Shown: positions 15,985 through 24,945, counted from the first letter of the stretch. The stretch: 39,210 nucleotides of DNA from Rhodobacterales bacterium HKCCSP123 (GCA_015689745.1 WVSO01000026.1:1-39210), one strand, 5' to 3'. The notes: generated from the letters alone by a model not told the origin. A program made the numbers and translations.

Positions 15985-16410
15985 ATGACCATGACATCTG
16001 ACGCCGCCCCGGCTGCCGGGCGCAACTGGAACATCGCCGTCTGGCTGGGCCAGGCCGGACTTGCCGCGCTGTACCTGATGGCAGCGTGGATGCACCTTCT
16101 CTCTCCCGAAGAGGCCGCAGCCATGGGCGCGGTCTGGATGTCGGACGTGCCGATCGCACTGCCCCGCGTCATCGGCGTGATGGAAGTGCTTGGCGTGATC
16201 GGGCTGATCCTGCCCACCGCGACCCGCATCATGCCGCATCTGACCGTCTGGGCGGCTGCTGGCCTCCTGGCGATCCAGGCGCTGGCCATTCCGTTCCACG
16301 CCTTGCGCGGCGAGTTCGAACCGATGCCCGTCAACCTGGTCTATGTCGCGCTGGCCGTGTTCGTCCTCTGGGGGCGTGCCCGCAAGGCGCCGATCGCGCC
16401 CCGCGCCTGA
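15985..16410 (+). CDS. DoxX-like integral membrane protein
   Basis: Inner-membrane protein of 141 aa with four predicted helices (about 15-36, 52-72, 80-102 and 112-130). The GQAGLAALYLMAAWMHLLSP start, PRVIGVMEVLGVIGLILPTATR and AIPFHALRGEF segments match the DoxX-like family (DoxX_2). Such proteins often accompany redox-stress or aromatic-substrate regulators; the exact role is unclear. ATG at 15985 follows AAGGGAC; a second ATG at 15991 is also possible. It is divergent from and probably controlled by the LysR gene. Confidence 0.8.
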   Translation: MTMTSDAAPAAGRNWNIAVWLGQAGLAALYLMAAWMHLLSPEEAAAMGAVWMSDVPIALPRVIGVMEVLGVIGLILPTATRIMPHLTVWAAAGLLAIQALAIPFHALRGEFEPMPVNLVYVALAVFVLWGRARKAPIAPRA

Positions 16411-16539
16411 CCCGCGGCGCGCAGGAGGCCCACCTGGGTGCCCCGGTATCTCCCGGGGCTCCAGGTCCGCGCGGGAGGCTTGCCCGATGGGAGGCCGGTC
16501 AACCTCCCTGCGTCCTTGCCCGCGCCGGTCTCCATGTAC

Positions 16540-16556
16540 CATTGATCCCCTCAATG
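16540..16556. promoter_or_regulatory. Nested palindrome upstream of the catabolic operon
   Basis: CATTGA-TCCCC-TCAATG has perfect 6-bp arms and is framed by CCATG (16532-16536) and CATGG (16562-16566), making a roughly 35-bp nested dyad about 77 bp before the hydrolase start. Bases 16544-16558 (GATCCCCTCAATGCA) match 28101-28115 upstream of dctP at 13 of 15 positions. It is a candidate operator for a regulator shared by the cluster. Confidence 0.5.
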
Positions 16557-16632
16557 CAGATCATGGGACATAGTGATTTTCGTGATTGCTCCGGGTCGCC
16601 TAGAACGAAGCGGCACCGTGGAACGAAGGCAG

Positions 16633-17790
16633 ATGTTCAAATACTTTCCGACAAACTACCCATGGAACCTTTCGGTCATGCTCTCGATCGAGATGGGCGC
16701 GCGCATGGGCGAGATCGCCGAGATGTGCGCCCCCCTGGTCGAGGCGTCGAATGCCCCCGACGCCGAAGGCACCGCCGCCTTTCGCGCGACCTGGGTGGAG
16801 ATGGCCGACCGCCTTTGCGCTCTGGCCGACGAGGACCGGGCGCAGGGACGCGCCATCTCGGCAGGGGACAAGTACCTGCGCGCCTCGAACTACCTGCTGA
16901 CCGCAGAGCGGCTTCAGGCGCACGGCGCGCCGGGGCGGGCGGCGCTTTACGAGCGCTTCCTCGGCACCTTTGCCCAAGGTCTCGACCTGACCCATGCCAC
17001 GACAGAACGCGTGCGCATCCCTTATGGCGACAGCTTCCTGTCGGCGCTCTTCGTGCCTGCCCGCGGGGTGACCGGGCGCCAGCCCGTGCTTGTCCAGGTC
17101 AATGGCCTCGATAGCACCAAGGAGATGAAGTATTTCGTGGGCCTCCCGAAATGGCTGGCCGAGCGTGGGGTGGCCTCGCTGATCGTGGATCAACCCGGCA
17201 CCGGCGACGCGCTGCGCCTGCGCGGACTGACCGCGCGCTTCGACAGCGAACACTGGGCGTCCCGCGTCGTCGACTGGCTGGAGACGCGCGCCGATATCGA
17301 CCCCGCCCGCATCGGGATGGAGGGGGTCAGCCTCGGCGGATACTACTGCCCCCGCGCGGTGGCCTTCGAGCCGCGCTTCGCGATGGGCGTCGTCTGGGGC
17401 GCAAACCACGATTGGCGCGACGTGCAGAAGCGGCGGCTGGAGAAGGAGGGGAATTTCCCCGTGCCGCATTACTGGGCCCATGTCTGCTGGGTCTGGGGTG
17501 CGAAGGACACCGGGGAGTTCATGGAGATCGCCGAGAACGTGCATCTCGACGGCATCCTCGACCGCATCCGCGTGCCCTTCCTTGTCACCCACGGGAAGCA
17601 CGACAGCCAGATCCCGCTGAAATGGGCCGAAAAGACCTATGCCGAACTGGTCAACAGCCCCCGGCGCGAGCTGAAGGTCTTCGACGAGCGCACCGGCGGC
17701 GTTCAGCATTCGAGCTTCGACAATTCCGCCAACGCCGGCGCTTATATCGCGGACTGGGTGGCCGAGGTGCTGGGCGGACGCACCGCATGA
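16633..17790 (+). CDS. Alpha/beta hydrolase, dihydroxypseudooxynicotine-hydrolase-like
   Basis: Serine hydrolase of 385 aa. A helical N-terminal part of about 125 residues precedes an alpha/beta hydrolase domain with Ser233 in GVSLGGYY, Asp324 in HGKHDSQIP and His359 in GGVQHSSFDN. The architecture matches the 2,6-dihydroxypseudooxynicotine hydrolase group, which cleaves a C-C bond next to a carbonyl on a hydroxylated ring, and related polyketide or ester hydrolases. ATG 16633 follows AAGG and is preferred over an in-frame upstream start at 16573 that would add 20 atypical residues. It is the first gene of a tight four-gene operon (ATGA overlap with the next), so a hydrolytic step in an aromatic pathway is inferred. 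Confidence 0.85.
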   Translation: MFKYFPTNYPWNLSVMLSIEMGARMGEIAEMCAPLVEASNAPDAEGTAAFRATWVEMADRLCALADEDRAQGRAISAGDKYLRASNYLLTAERLQAHGAPGRAALYERFLGTFAQGLDLTHATTERVRIPYGDSFLSALFVPARGVTGRQPVLVQVNGLDSTKEMKYFVGLPKWLAERGVASLIVDQPGTGDALRLRGLTARFDSEHWASRVVDWLETRADIDPARIGMEGVSLGGYYCPRAVAFEPRFAMGVVWGANHDWRDVQKRRLEKEGNFPVPHYWAHVCWVWGAKDTGEFMEIAENVHLDGILDRIRVPFLVTHGKHDSQIPLKWAEKTYAELVNSPRRELKVFDERTGGVQHSSFDNSANAGAYIADWVAEVLGGRTA

Positions 17791-18788
17791 ACCCGCTCGA
17801 CGGATTCGAGGTCGACCCTGCCACGCTGGGCTTCGTGGGCGAGGGTCTGGAGCGGCCCGAATGCATCCTTGCGGAACGCGACGGCACGCTCTGGGTGGCC
17901 GACGGGCGCGGCGGCGTGACACGCATCGACCCCGACGGGGCGCAGGCGCTGATCCTGCAGGGCGCGCCCAACACCGCCTCGGGCTTCCATGACCGGCTGG
18001 TCGCGGCCGAGGGCAGCCTGCCCAACGGCCTCTGTTTCGATGCCGATGGCGCGATCCTGATCGCCAACTGGGGCACCGAGCGGCTGGAGCGCATGACGCG
18101 CGACGGCAAAACCGAGGTGCTGCTCGACCGGATCGACGGCCAGCCGATCGGCAAGGCGAATTTCGTCGCCCGCGACGGGGCCGGGCGGCTCTGGCTGACC
18201 GTCACCACGCGGATGCAGCCCTGGACAGACCATGTCCGCACCATGTCGCGCGACGGCTATATCGCGGTGATCGACGACCGCGGCGCGCGGATCGTGGCCG
18301 ACGGGCTGTGCGGCACGAACGAGCTGCGCTTCGACCCCAAGGGGGAATGGCTCTACGTCGCCGAAACCACGGCCCGCCATGTCACCCGCTTCCGGGTCGA
18401 GGGCGACCGGCTGACCGGGCGCGAGGTCTACGGGCCGTCGAATGTCGGCGGCTTCTGCGACGGCATCGCCTTCGATACCTACGGCAACCTCTGGACGACG
18501 CTGGTGATGGCGGATCGGCTGGTGGCGATCACGCCCAAGGGCGATTTGCGCACGGTGCTGGACCTTGGCGGCGACCCCGCGGCGCTGGCCGCGCTCGACG
18601 CGGCATGGGCCGAGGGGCGGCTGACGCCCGAGATCATGCAGGCGGCGGGCGGAACGCTCTGCCGCTGGATGGCCTCGCTCACCTTCGGCGGGCCGGACCT
18701 GCGCACGGTCTATCTCGGCTCGCTTCAGGGGACGCGCATCCCCTTCTTCCGCGCGCCCGTGGCCGGGCGGCCCTTGCCGGGCTGGTGA
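17787..18788 (+). CDS. SMP-30/gluconolactonase-family protein
   Basis: Predicted six-bladed beta-propeller lactonase, 333 aa. Family metal-site positions are recognisable: Glu25 in ERPECI, the Asn in GTNELRF, and the Asp in GGFCDGIAFDTYGNLW. Strand repeats such as GTLWVADGRGG and LPNGLCFDADGAI fit the fold. It probably opens a lactone formed in the pathway; divalent metal is expected. It starts within the stop of the hydrolase gene (ATGA) and is followed 5 bp later by the SDR gene, so all are co-translated. No signal peptide, hence cytosolic. The specific lactone is unknown. Confidence 0.87.
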   Translation: MNPLDGFEVDPATLGFVGEGLERPECILAERDGTLWVADGRGGVTRIDPDGAQALILQGAPNTASGFHDRLVAAEGSLPNGLCFDADGAILIANWGTERLERMTRDGKTEVLLDRIDGQPIGKANFVARDGAGRLWLTVTTRMQPWTDHVRTMSRDGYIAVIDDRGARIVADGLCGTNELRFDPKGEWLYVAETTARHVTRFRVEGDRLTGREVYGPSNVGGFCDGIAFDTYGNLWTTLVMADRLVAITPKGDLRTVLDLGGDPAALAALDAAWAEGRLTPEIMQAAGGTLCRWMASLTFGGPDLRTVYLGSLQGTRIPFFRAPVAGRPLPGW

Positions 18789-18793
18789 GAGGG

Positions 18794-19693
18794 ATGCGGG
18801 TGACCGTCACCGGGGCCGGCGGCTTCCTTGGCCAGAGGGTCGCGCGGGTGCTGGCCGCAGATGCGCGCGTGACGGCCTTGCGGCTGGTGGACCACGCGGC
18901 GCTCCCCGACCTGCCGGGGGCCGAGGGCCTGACGGGCGACCTGGCCGATGCCGGGTTGCGCGCACGTGCGGTGGCGGACGCGGATGCGCTCATCCACCTT
19001 GCCGCCATTCCCGGCGGCGCGGCCGAGGCCGATCCGGCCCTTGCCCATCGCGTGAACCTCGAGGCGACCATGGCGCTGATGGGTGCGCTCCGGGGCAGGG
19101 GGGTGCGCTTCGTCTTCGCCTCGACCGTCGCGGTCCTGGGCGACGCCCTTCCGGCGGTCGTCACCGACGACACACCCCCGGCACCGCGGCTCATCTACGG
19201 CGCGCAGAAGGCGATGGTCGAGACATGGCTCGACACGCTGGCGCGGCGCGGCGATCTCGACGGGATGGCGCTGCGCCCGGCAGGGATCGTGGCGCGCGAC
19301 GGCACGGATGCGGGGCTGAAGACCGCGTTTCTCAGCCGCGTCTTTCACGCCCTGCGGCGGGGCGAGGACATCACCCTTCCGGTGTCGCCCGACGGCGCGA
19401 GCTGGCTCGCCTCGGTCGAGACCGTGGCGCGGAATTTCGTTCATGCCGCGCTGATGCCCGATCCGGGACCGCGCCGGGTGCTGACCCTGCCCGCGCTCAC
19501 GGTCCGCTTCGACGCGCTGGTCGCGGCCCTGCGGGCCGAGTTTCCCGACAGCCCGTCCCGCGTCACCCATGACCCGGACCCGGCGATCATGGCCGCCTTC
19601 GGCCGCCACCCGCCGCTTCACACCCCGGCCGCCGAGGCGCTGGGATTCGTCCGCGATGCCGATGCCCGCGCCCTCGTGCGCGCCGCCTTCTGA
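18794..19693 (+). CDS. NAD-dependent epimerase/dehydrogenase (extended SDR, DenD-like)
   Basis: Extended short-chain dehydrogenase, 299 aa. The cofactor loop is TGAGGFLGQRV at residues 6-16, the active site has Ser in FASTVAVLG and the Tyr/Lys pair in YGAQK. The later RPAGIVARDGT and LPVSPDGASWLASVE segments resemble D-erythronate dehydrogenases (DenD family), which oxidise sugar acids. Its role here, between a lactonase and an FAH-family enzyme, is probably oxidation of a hydroxy-acid intermediate. The ATG follows GAGAGGG overlapping the preceding stop region; 13 bp separate it from the next gene. Confidence 0.87.
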   Translation: MRVTVTGAGGFLGQRVARVLAADARVTALRLVDHAALPDLPGAEGLTGDLADAGLRARAVADADALIHLAAIPGGAAEADPALAHRVNLEATMALMGALRGRGVRFVFASTVAVLGDALPAVVTDDTPPAPRLIYGAQKAMVETWLDTLARRGDLDGMALRPAGIVARDGTDAGLKTAFLSRVFHALRRGEDITLPVSPDGASWLASVETVARNFVHAALMPDPGPRRVLTLPALTVRFDALVAALRAEFPDSPSRVTHDPDPAIMAAFGRHPPLHTPAAEALGFVRDADARALVRAAF

Positions 19694-19706
19694 AGGAGAC
19701 AGACCG

Positions 19707-20666
19707 ATGCGCCTTGCCACCCTTGCCGACGGGACGCCCGATGGCCGCCTTCACATCGTCAGCCGCGACAATGCCCGCTGCACGCCCGCCAAGGCGGCGC
19801 AAACCCTGCAAGCCGCGCTGGAAGGCTGGGACAGCCTGCGCCCCGCGCTCGAGGCCGAATACGCGGCCCTGAACGGCGGCGGCGGCCAGCCATTCGATCC
19901 TGCCGAGGCGCTGGCCCCCCTGCCGCGCGCCTGGGCCTGGCTCGACGGCTCGGCCTTCGACAATCACGGCGCGCTGATGGATGAGGCCTTCGGCGTGAAG
20001 GCCGAGAAGATCCCCGGCAAGCCCCTGATGTATCAAGGCATGTCCGACCGGTTCCTTGCCCCCGCCGCCGATGTGCCCCTGCCCTCCGAGGAGGACGGGA
20101 TCGACTTCGAAGGCGAGTTCGGCCTGCTGACCACCGCCGTTCCGATGGGCACGACCGACGCCCTGCCGCATGTGGCCCTTCTGGTGCAGATCAACGACTG
20201 GTCGCTGCGCAAGCTGGGGGCCGCCGAGATGAAGACGCGCTTCGGCTGGATCCAGGCCAAGCCCGCCTGCGCCATGGCCCCCGTGGCCGTGACGCCCGAC
20301 GAGCTTGGCCCGGCCTGGGCCGGGGGGCGCATCCACCTGCCGCTGCAGGTGACGTGGAACGGCGCTGTCTTCGGCAGCCCGAACGGGGCCGAGATGTCGG
20401 TGGGCTTCGACCGGCTCGTGGCCCATGCCGCCTATTCCCGCCACCTGCCCGCGGGCACGGTGATCGGCTCGGGGACCGTCTCGAACGCCGCCTTCCGCGA
20501 GGTCGGATCGGCCTGCATCGCCGAGCGCCGCGCGATCGAGATGCTGGACCATGGCGACGCACGGACGCCCTTCATGGGGTTCGGCGACCGCGTGCGCATG
20601 GAATGCCGCGCCGCCGATGACACGCCGCTTTTCGGGGCCATCGACCAGCAGGTGATCCGGGCCTGA
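19707..20666 (+). CDS. Fumarylacetoacetate hydrolase (FAH) family protein
   Basis: Protein of 319 aa. The C-terminal two-thirds has FAH fold signatures: the metal-binding DFEGEFGLL acidic motif, the QINDWSLR segment, and GSGTVSNAAFREVGSACIAERR near the end. The family hydrolyses or hydrates 2,4-dioxo acids from ring cleavage. ATG 19707 is set by AAGGAGA at 7 bp. It is the last gene of the hydrolase-lactonase-SDR-FAH operon. It ends only 3 bp before the stop of the convergent Rieske gene, leaving no room for a terminator between the two units. Whether it acts on a meta-cleavage product or another dioxo acid cannot be told. Confidence 0.87.
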   Translation: MRLATLADGTPDGRLHIVSRDNARCTPAKAAQTLQAALEGWDSLRPALEAEYAALNGGGGQPFDPAEALAPLPRAWAWLDGSAFDNHGALMDEAFGVKAEKIPGKPLMYQGMSDRFLAPAADVPLPSEEDGIDFEGEFGLLTTAVPMGTTDALPHVALLVQINDWSLRKLGAAEMKTRFGWIQAKPACAMAPVAVTPDELGPAWAGGRIHLPLQVTWNGAVFGSPNGAEMSVGFDRLVAHAAYSRHLPAGTVIGSGTVSNAAFREVGSACIAERRAIEMLDHGDARTPFMGFGDRVRMECRAADDTPLFGAIDQQVIRA

Positions 20667-20669
20667 GAC

Positions 20670-21008
20670 CTACACGGCAGGCGCGTCGAGAAAGACCGCG
20701 CCGCCCTCGATCCGCACGGGCAAAGGCGTCAGGGCCTGCCCGAGGCAAGGGCCGATCTCGCAGACCCCGTCCTCGATCCGGAACAGCGCGCCATGGGCCG
20801 CGCACAGGATGCGCGTGCCGTCGCCGTTCAGGAATTCATCCTTGCGCCACCCAAGGGGCGCACGGTCGTAATGGGGGCAGTTGTTGACATAGGCATAGAC
20901 CCGCCCGCCCCGGCGCAGCAGCACGACCCCGTCGCGCCCCCGCGCATTGGGCAGCGCGCCGCGCGCGCCGCCCTCGGGGATGTCGTCGAGCCGACAGAGC
21001 AGCGTCAT
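20670..21008 (-). CDS. Rieske [2Fe-2S] ferredoxin-type protein
   Basis: Small Rieske-fold protein, 112 aa, with cluster ligands Cys44/His46 (NNCPHYDRAP) and Cys69/His72 (LCAAHGALF). The spacing between the two ligand pairs is 22 residues, longer than in classic dioxygenase ferredoxins but usual for the sub-group with a DEFLNGDG insertion and a GxCxxGPCxG tail. It probably carries electrons in the cytosol, possibly keeping the extradiol iron reduced or serving an oxygenase elsewhere. It follows the VOC dioxygenase with an ATGA overlap, so it is co-translated with it. Confidence 0.9.
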   Translation of the reverse strand: MTLLCRLDDIPEGGARGALPNARGRDGVVLLRRGGRVYAYVNNCPHYDRAPLGWRKDEFLNGDGTRILCAAHGALFRIEDGVCEIGPCLGQALTPLPVRIEGGAVFLDAPAV

Positions 21009-21934
21009 CCCTTGCCGGGAGGCGGGCCGCCCGGTGCCCATTTGGCGACGTTCTCGAACAGGAACATCTGCGCGGCCTCTTTCGACATCGGCACTTCGCG
21101 CAGGGTCCAGTCGCCGTCATGCTTGTCCATGTCGGCGTCGTATTCCACATGCGTCCCCATCGGCGAGTTGAAATACCAGAACCAGTTCGACCCGAACTTG
21201 TGCCGCCCCGGTCCCCAGAAGCTTTCGTAGCCCTTCTTCACCATCCGGCTGCCCGCCAGCATCAGCTCGGTCGGGCCCTGCATGTGAAAGGCCAGGTGCT
21301 CCAGCCCCTGCATGTATTCGGGTGTCTGGATCATGAACAGGACGTGGTGATCGTCATTGGCCTGCGGGCGCAGGAAGGGGCCGGTGTTGGTGAACTTGTC
21401 GGTGATCACGAAGCCCAGGCGGTCGATGTAGAAATTCGCCATCCTGTCCATGTCGGGCACGAAATAGACGATATGGCTGAGGGTGCGCGGCCGCGCCGCT
21501 GCATCCTCGTTCGCGCCGATCTCGTTCGGGGCGCGGCCCGGCGCGGCGCCGGGCGAGTTGATCCGCTCGGGCGGCAGGTTGAGCGCGATCCGGCATGTCA
21601 CCTGGAAGGCGATGCGAAAGCCCGCGTCATCCACCGTCGACAGCCGCCCCGAGGGCCCGACCGTCACCTCGCGGTCGCGCGACAGCTCCGCCGCGATGGC
21701 GTCGAGCGTGGCGTGATCCTCGACCCCCCAGACCGTCTCGCGCAGGCGCGTGGCGGTGGGCAGGGGCGGGGGCAGCATGGCGTCGTCGGAGGCACGCAGG
21801 ACGACCGCGGTGCGGTCCAGCGCCTCGAACCGGTCCGGATCGGTCTCCGTCAGCCCGTAATCCGCCAGGAAGGCGCGGCAGGCCTCGATGTTATCGACCC
21901 CGAAGATCAGTTCGTCCGGTCCGATGATCCGCAT
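21005..21934 (-). CDS. VOC-superfamily extradiol-type dioxygenase
   Basis: Two-domain type I extradiol dioxygenase fold, 309 aa. Predicted iron ligands are His154 (LSHIVYFV), His213 (GLEHLAFHM) and Glu264 (GTHVEYDAD); the 59 and 51 residue spacings are close to those of 2,3-dihydroxybiphenyl dioxygenases. It should open a catechol-type or heteroaromatic diol ring next to one hydroxyl. ATG 21934 follows GAGGGGA. It begins a two-gene unit with the Rieske ferredoxin and is divergent from a NodD-type LysR gene, which is its likely activator. Substrate unknown. Confidence 0.87.
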   Translation of the reverse strand: MRIIGPDELIFGVDNIEACRAFLADYGLTETDPDRFEALDRTAVVLRASDDAMLPPPLPTATRLRETVWGVEDHATLDAIAAELSRDREVTVGPSGRLSTVDDAGFRIAFQVTCRIALNLPPERINSPGAAPGRAPNEIGANEDAAARPRTLSHIVYFVPDMDRMANFYIDRLGFVITDKFTNTGPFLRPQANDDHHVLFMIQTPEYMQGLEHLAFHMQGPTELMLAGSRMVKKGYESFWGPGRHKFGSNWFWYFNSPMGTHVEYDADMDKHDGDWTLREVPMSKEAAQMFLFENVAKWAPGGPPPGKG

Positions 21935-21986
21935 GGCAGGTGTCCCCTCGCTGTTCGTTGACCCGTTGCTAGCGGATGGCGTAGCA

Positions 21987-22022
21987 TTCATGAAATTGTA
22001 AACTTGGATGCGATGCATCGAT
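21987..22022. promoter_or_regulatory. Palindrome-rich divergent promoter of dioxygenase and lysR
   Basis: The AT-rich spacer holds TTCATGAA (21987-21994) and the perfect 10-bp palindrome CGATGCATCG (22011-22020). The octamer GCATCGAT at 22015-22022 recurs at 28096-28103 upstream of dctP. Likely LysR sites by position. Confidence 0.45.
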
Positions 22023-22036
22023 ATGATGGATAGGCC

Positions 22037-22957
22037 ATGCGCTTCAAGAAACTCGATCTGAACCTCCTGGTGGCGCTCGATCACCTCGTCACGCTGAAAT
22101 CCGTGAGCCTTGCCGCGGAAAAGATGTTCATGAGCCAGTCGGCGATGTCGAACGCGCTCAACCGCCTTAGGCAATATTTCGACGACCCCCTTCTGGTTCA
22201 GGTCGGCAAGCGGATGGAGGTGACCCCCCGCGCCGAGGCGATGCACATCGCGATCCGCGAGATCCTCGTCCGGATCGAGGCGACGATCGACACCCAGCCC
22301 GACTTCGACCCGACCGGGTCCAGCCGCAGCTTCAACGTGCTCGTCTCCGACTACTCGTTGCGCGTGCTGATCCCGCTGGTGCTGGCCGAGATGGAACGGC
22401 AGGGCGCGCGCGTCGGCCTCAACCTTCTGATGCAGAGCAACACGCCCCACACGATGCTCGAGCGGGGCGACGCCGACCTGCTGGTCAGCCCGGATGTCTT
22501 CACCTCGCCCGACCATCCTTCGCAGCTGTTGTTCGAGGATGTCTATGTCGTGATCGCCTGCGCCCGCGGCCCCCATGCGGATGCCGAGATGGACCTCGAC
22601 CGCTACAGCAGCGCCCGCCACGTGGTCATGGTGCCCCCGAACGTCAGCGGCATGTCCGCCCCTGTCGAGGAACGCTATCTCAAGGCGCTGGACATCTCGC
22701 GGCAGGTGGACATGACGACCTTCTCCTTCGCCTCGCTGCCGCATCTGGTGGCCGGAACCGGGCGCATCGCCACGGTGCATCGCCTGTTGGCCGACAACAG
22801 CGGCATCGGCTCGGAGATCGTGAAATTCCCGCTGCCCTTCGAGATGCCGCGCTTTCGCCAGATGATGCAATGGCACAGCTACCGCAACCAGGATCCCGGC
22901 ATCGGCTGGTTGCGAAACCTGTTCTCGACCGCCGGGGCGCAGCTTGCGTTGTATTGA
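22037..22957 (+). CDS. LysR-family regulator, NodD/LeuO-like branch
   Basis: Protein of 306 aa. The N-terminus RFKKLDLNLLVALDHLV with SVSLAAEKMFMSQSAMSNAL and NRLRQYFDDPLLVQVGKRME is diagnostic of the NodD-like LysR branch, whose members often respond to aromatic compounds. The effector-binding domain follows from about residue 90. It is divergent from the dioxygenase-ferredoxin pair and followed by the monooxygenase gene in the same direction (88-bp gap), so it probably controls both sides and perhaps dctP. Confidence 0.92.
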   Translation: MRFKKLDLNLLVALDHLVTLKSVSLAAEKMFMSQSAMSNALNRLRQYFDDPLLVQVGKRMEVTPRAEAMHIAIREILVRIEATIDTQPDFDPTGSSRSFNVLVSDYSLRVLIPLVLAEMERQGARVGLNLLMQSNTPHTMLERGDADLLVSPDVFTSPDHPSQLLFEDVYVVIACARGPHADAEMDLDRYSSARHVVMVPPNVSGMSAPVEERYLKALDISRQVDMTTFSFASLPHLVAGTGRIATVHRLLADNSGIGSEIVKFPLPFEMPRFRQMMQWHSYRNQDPGIGWLRNLFSTAGAQLALY

Positions 22958-23045
22958 CAAGATCAATTCGGAAAATCTCATCTTTCCATTTTTGTGATGC
23001 ACCCTCTTGGCCTAGGGTCCGCCAAGGGAACGAGGGAGGACGCAG

Positions 23046-24167
23046 GTGCAGCGCAAGGTGCTGATCGTCGGCGGGGGTATCGGTGGGCTGACGGCCGCCA
23101 TCGCGCTCTGCCGCAAGGGGTTCGTGGTCGAGATCGTGGAACGCGATCCGGAATGGTCGGTCTATGGTGTCGGCATCATCCAGCAGATGAACGTGGTGCG
23201 TGCCATGAAGGAGATCGGCGTCCTCGACGCCTATCTGTCCAGGGCGCGCGGCTTTGACCGCACGACGATCTTCGTGGGGCCGGGCGGTGCGAAGGAAGCC
23301 TCCTTCGATACGCCGAAGCTGGCGGGGCCGGACTACCCCTCCAACGCGGGCATCCGTCGCAAGGACCTGCAGCAGGTTCTGGGCGATGCGGCAAGGGCCG
23401 CCGGGGTCACGATCCGGCTGGGCGTCACGGTCGAGGCGATGGCCGATGACGGCGCTGGCGTCGATGTGACCCTGTCGGATGGCAGCGCGGCCCGCTTCGA
23501 CATCGTGGTGGGGGCCGATGGCATCTATTCTCGCACGCGCGCGGCGATCCTGCCCGATGCGCCCCGGCCCCGCTACACCGGGCAATGGGTCTGGCGCTAC
23601 AACCTGCCGTTGCCGGCCGATCTGGATGGCATCCACATCTTCGCCGGTCCCTGCAACGCGGGGCTTGTGCCGATCACGGACGCGCTGATGTATCTCTTCC
23701 TCGTCAGCGAGGAGCCCGAGGGCCATTTCCAGCCGGTCGAGGGCGCCGCCGCCGCCATGCGCTCGCGCGCCAGGATGCCCGCGCCCCAACTCGTGCCGCA
23801 TCTGGAGGCGATCACCGAGGATGCGGGCGTGGTGGCCCGGCCCATCGAGGCGGTGTTCCTGGAACACGAACCCTGGCACGTGGGCCGCGTGGTGCTGATC
23901 GGGGATGCGGTCCATGCCTCGTCCCCGCATCTGGCGCAGGGCGCGGGAATGGCGATCGAGGATGCCCTCGTGCTGGCCGAGGAACTGGCCCGCCACGCCG
24001 CGCCGGAAGACGCCTTCGCCGCCTATCGCGCACGGCGGTTCGAGCGGGTGCGGCACGTCGCGCTCAACTCGCTGAAGGTCGGCGAGATGCAGATGGGCCT
24101 GATCCCGCCCTTCGACGTGGGCGCGCTGACGGGCCAGACGATCCGCATGATGGCAGGGCCGATCTGA
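23046..24167 (+). CDS. FAD-dependent aromatic hydroxylase (group A flavin monooxygenase)
   Basis: Single-component flavoprotein monooxygenase, 373 aa, of the salicylate/6-hydroxynicotinate hydroxylase type. The dinucleotide fold is GGGIGGLTAAIAL near the start; the RRKDLQQVL arginine motif, the GADGIYSRTR DG motif and LIGDAVHASSPHLAQGAG (GD motif) follow in the usual order. It should hydroxylate, perhaps decarboxylatively, an aromatic ring with NAD(P)H and O2. The start is GTG at 23046 with GGGAGGA about 6-7 bp upstream. It is followed after 1 bp by the cyclase-family gene and then the TRAP permease, in one operon. Confidence 0.92.
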   Translation: MQRKVLIVGGGIGGLTAAIALCRKGFVVEIVERDPEWSVYGVGIIQQMNVVRAMKEIGVLDAYLSRARGFDRTTIFVGPGGAKEASFDTPKLAGPDYPSNAGIRRKDLQQVLGDAARAAGVTIRLGVTVEAMADDGAGVDVTLSDGSAARFDIVVGADGIYSRTRAAILPDAPRPRYTGQWVWRYNLPLPADLDGIHIFAGPCNAGLVPITDALMYLFLVSEEPEGHFQPVEGAAAAMRSRARMPAPQLVPHLEAITEDAGVVARPIEAVFLEHEPWHVGRVVLIGDAVHASSPHLAQGAGMAIEDALVLAEELARHAAPEDAFAAYRARRFERVRHVALNSLKVGEMQMGLIPPFDVGALTGQTIRMMAGPI

Positions 24168-24168
24168 C

Positions 24169-24945
24169 ATGGCGCGCCGCCTGATCGACCTGTCCGTCAC
24201 GCTCGACGACCGCATTCCCGCCGACCCGCCCGGCCTTGGCCCCGTGATCCGCTACAGCGCCCATGACGAGGGCGCGCGGGATTTCGAGCGCCTCTTCGGC
24301 ATGCCCGTCGCCCGCCAGCTCGAGGGCAAGGGCGCGGCGGTGGAGCGGGTCGAGATGACCACCCACAACGGCACCCACATGGATGCGCCCTGGCATTACC
24401 ACCCGACGATGAACGGCGGCGAACGGGCGATCACCATCGACGAGGTGCCGCTCGAGTGGTGCATGGGGCCGGGCGTCAGGCTCGATTTCCGGCACCTGCC
24501 GGACGGCCATGTCGTGACGGTGGACGAGGTTCGGGCGGAGCTGGCGCGCATCGGCCATGACCTGCGGCCCGGCGACATCGTGCTGGTCAACACCGCTGCG
24601 GGCGCGCGCTACGGCCAGCCCGGCTATGTCGCGGCGGGCTGCGGGATGGGGCGCGCGGCGACGCTGTGGCTTGCCGAACGCGGCATGCGCGTCTGCGGCA
24701 CCGACGCCTGGAGCTGGGACGCGCCGCTGATGGCCCAGATGGCGCGCGTGCGCGAAACCGGCGACGACAGCCTGTTCTGGGAAGGCCACAAGGCCGGCGC
24801 GGACTGCGTCTATTGCCACATGGAGAAGCTTGCGAACCTCGACCAACTGCCCGGCACCGGCTTCGAGGTGATGGCCTTTCCGGTCAAGGTCGCGGGCGGA
24901 TCGGCGGGCTGGTGCCGCCCGGTCGCGCTGATCGACGAAGAGTGA
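24169..24945 (+). CDS. Cyclase-family metal-dependent hydrolase
   Basis: Protein of 258 aa with the family motif HxGTHxDxPxH at residues 66-76 (His66, His70, Asp72, His76), as in kynurenine formamidase and isatin hydrolase, which cleave amide or lactam bonds using Mn or Zn. The length equals that of isatin hydrolases. The role here may be opening of a cyclic amide or C-C bond cleavage of a ring product. It begins 1 bp after the monooxygenase stop (TGA-C-ATG) and is cotranscribed with it. If the substrate were an N-heteroaromatic, this activity and the dihydroxypseudooxynicotine-hydrolase-like enzyme would fit together, but that is speculation. Confidence 0.87.
   Translation: MARRLIDLSVTLDDRIPADPPGLGPVIRYSAHDEGARDFERLFGMPVARQLEGKGAAVERVEMTTHNGTHMDAPWHYHPTMNGGERAITIDEVPLEWCMGPGVRLDFRHLPDGHVVTVDEVRAELARIGHDLRPGDIVLVNTAAGARYGQPGYVAAGCGMGRAATLWLAERGMRVCGTDAWSWDAPLMAQMARVRETGDDSLFWEGHKAGADCVYCHMEKLANLDQLPGTGFEVMAFPVKVAGGSAGWCRPVALIDEE

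Noticed and set aside
21935-23002. In-frame extension of the VOC dioxygenase towards 23002
   Set aside because: It is antisense to the lysR gene at 22037-22957. The ATG at 21934 begins a typical dioxygenase N-terminus.
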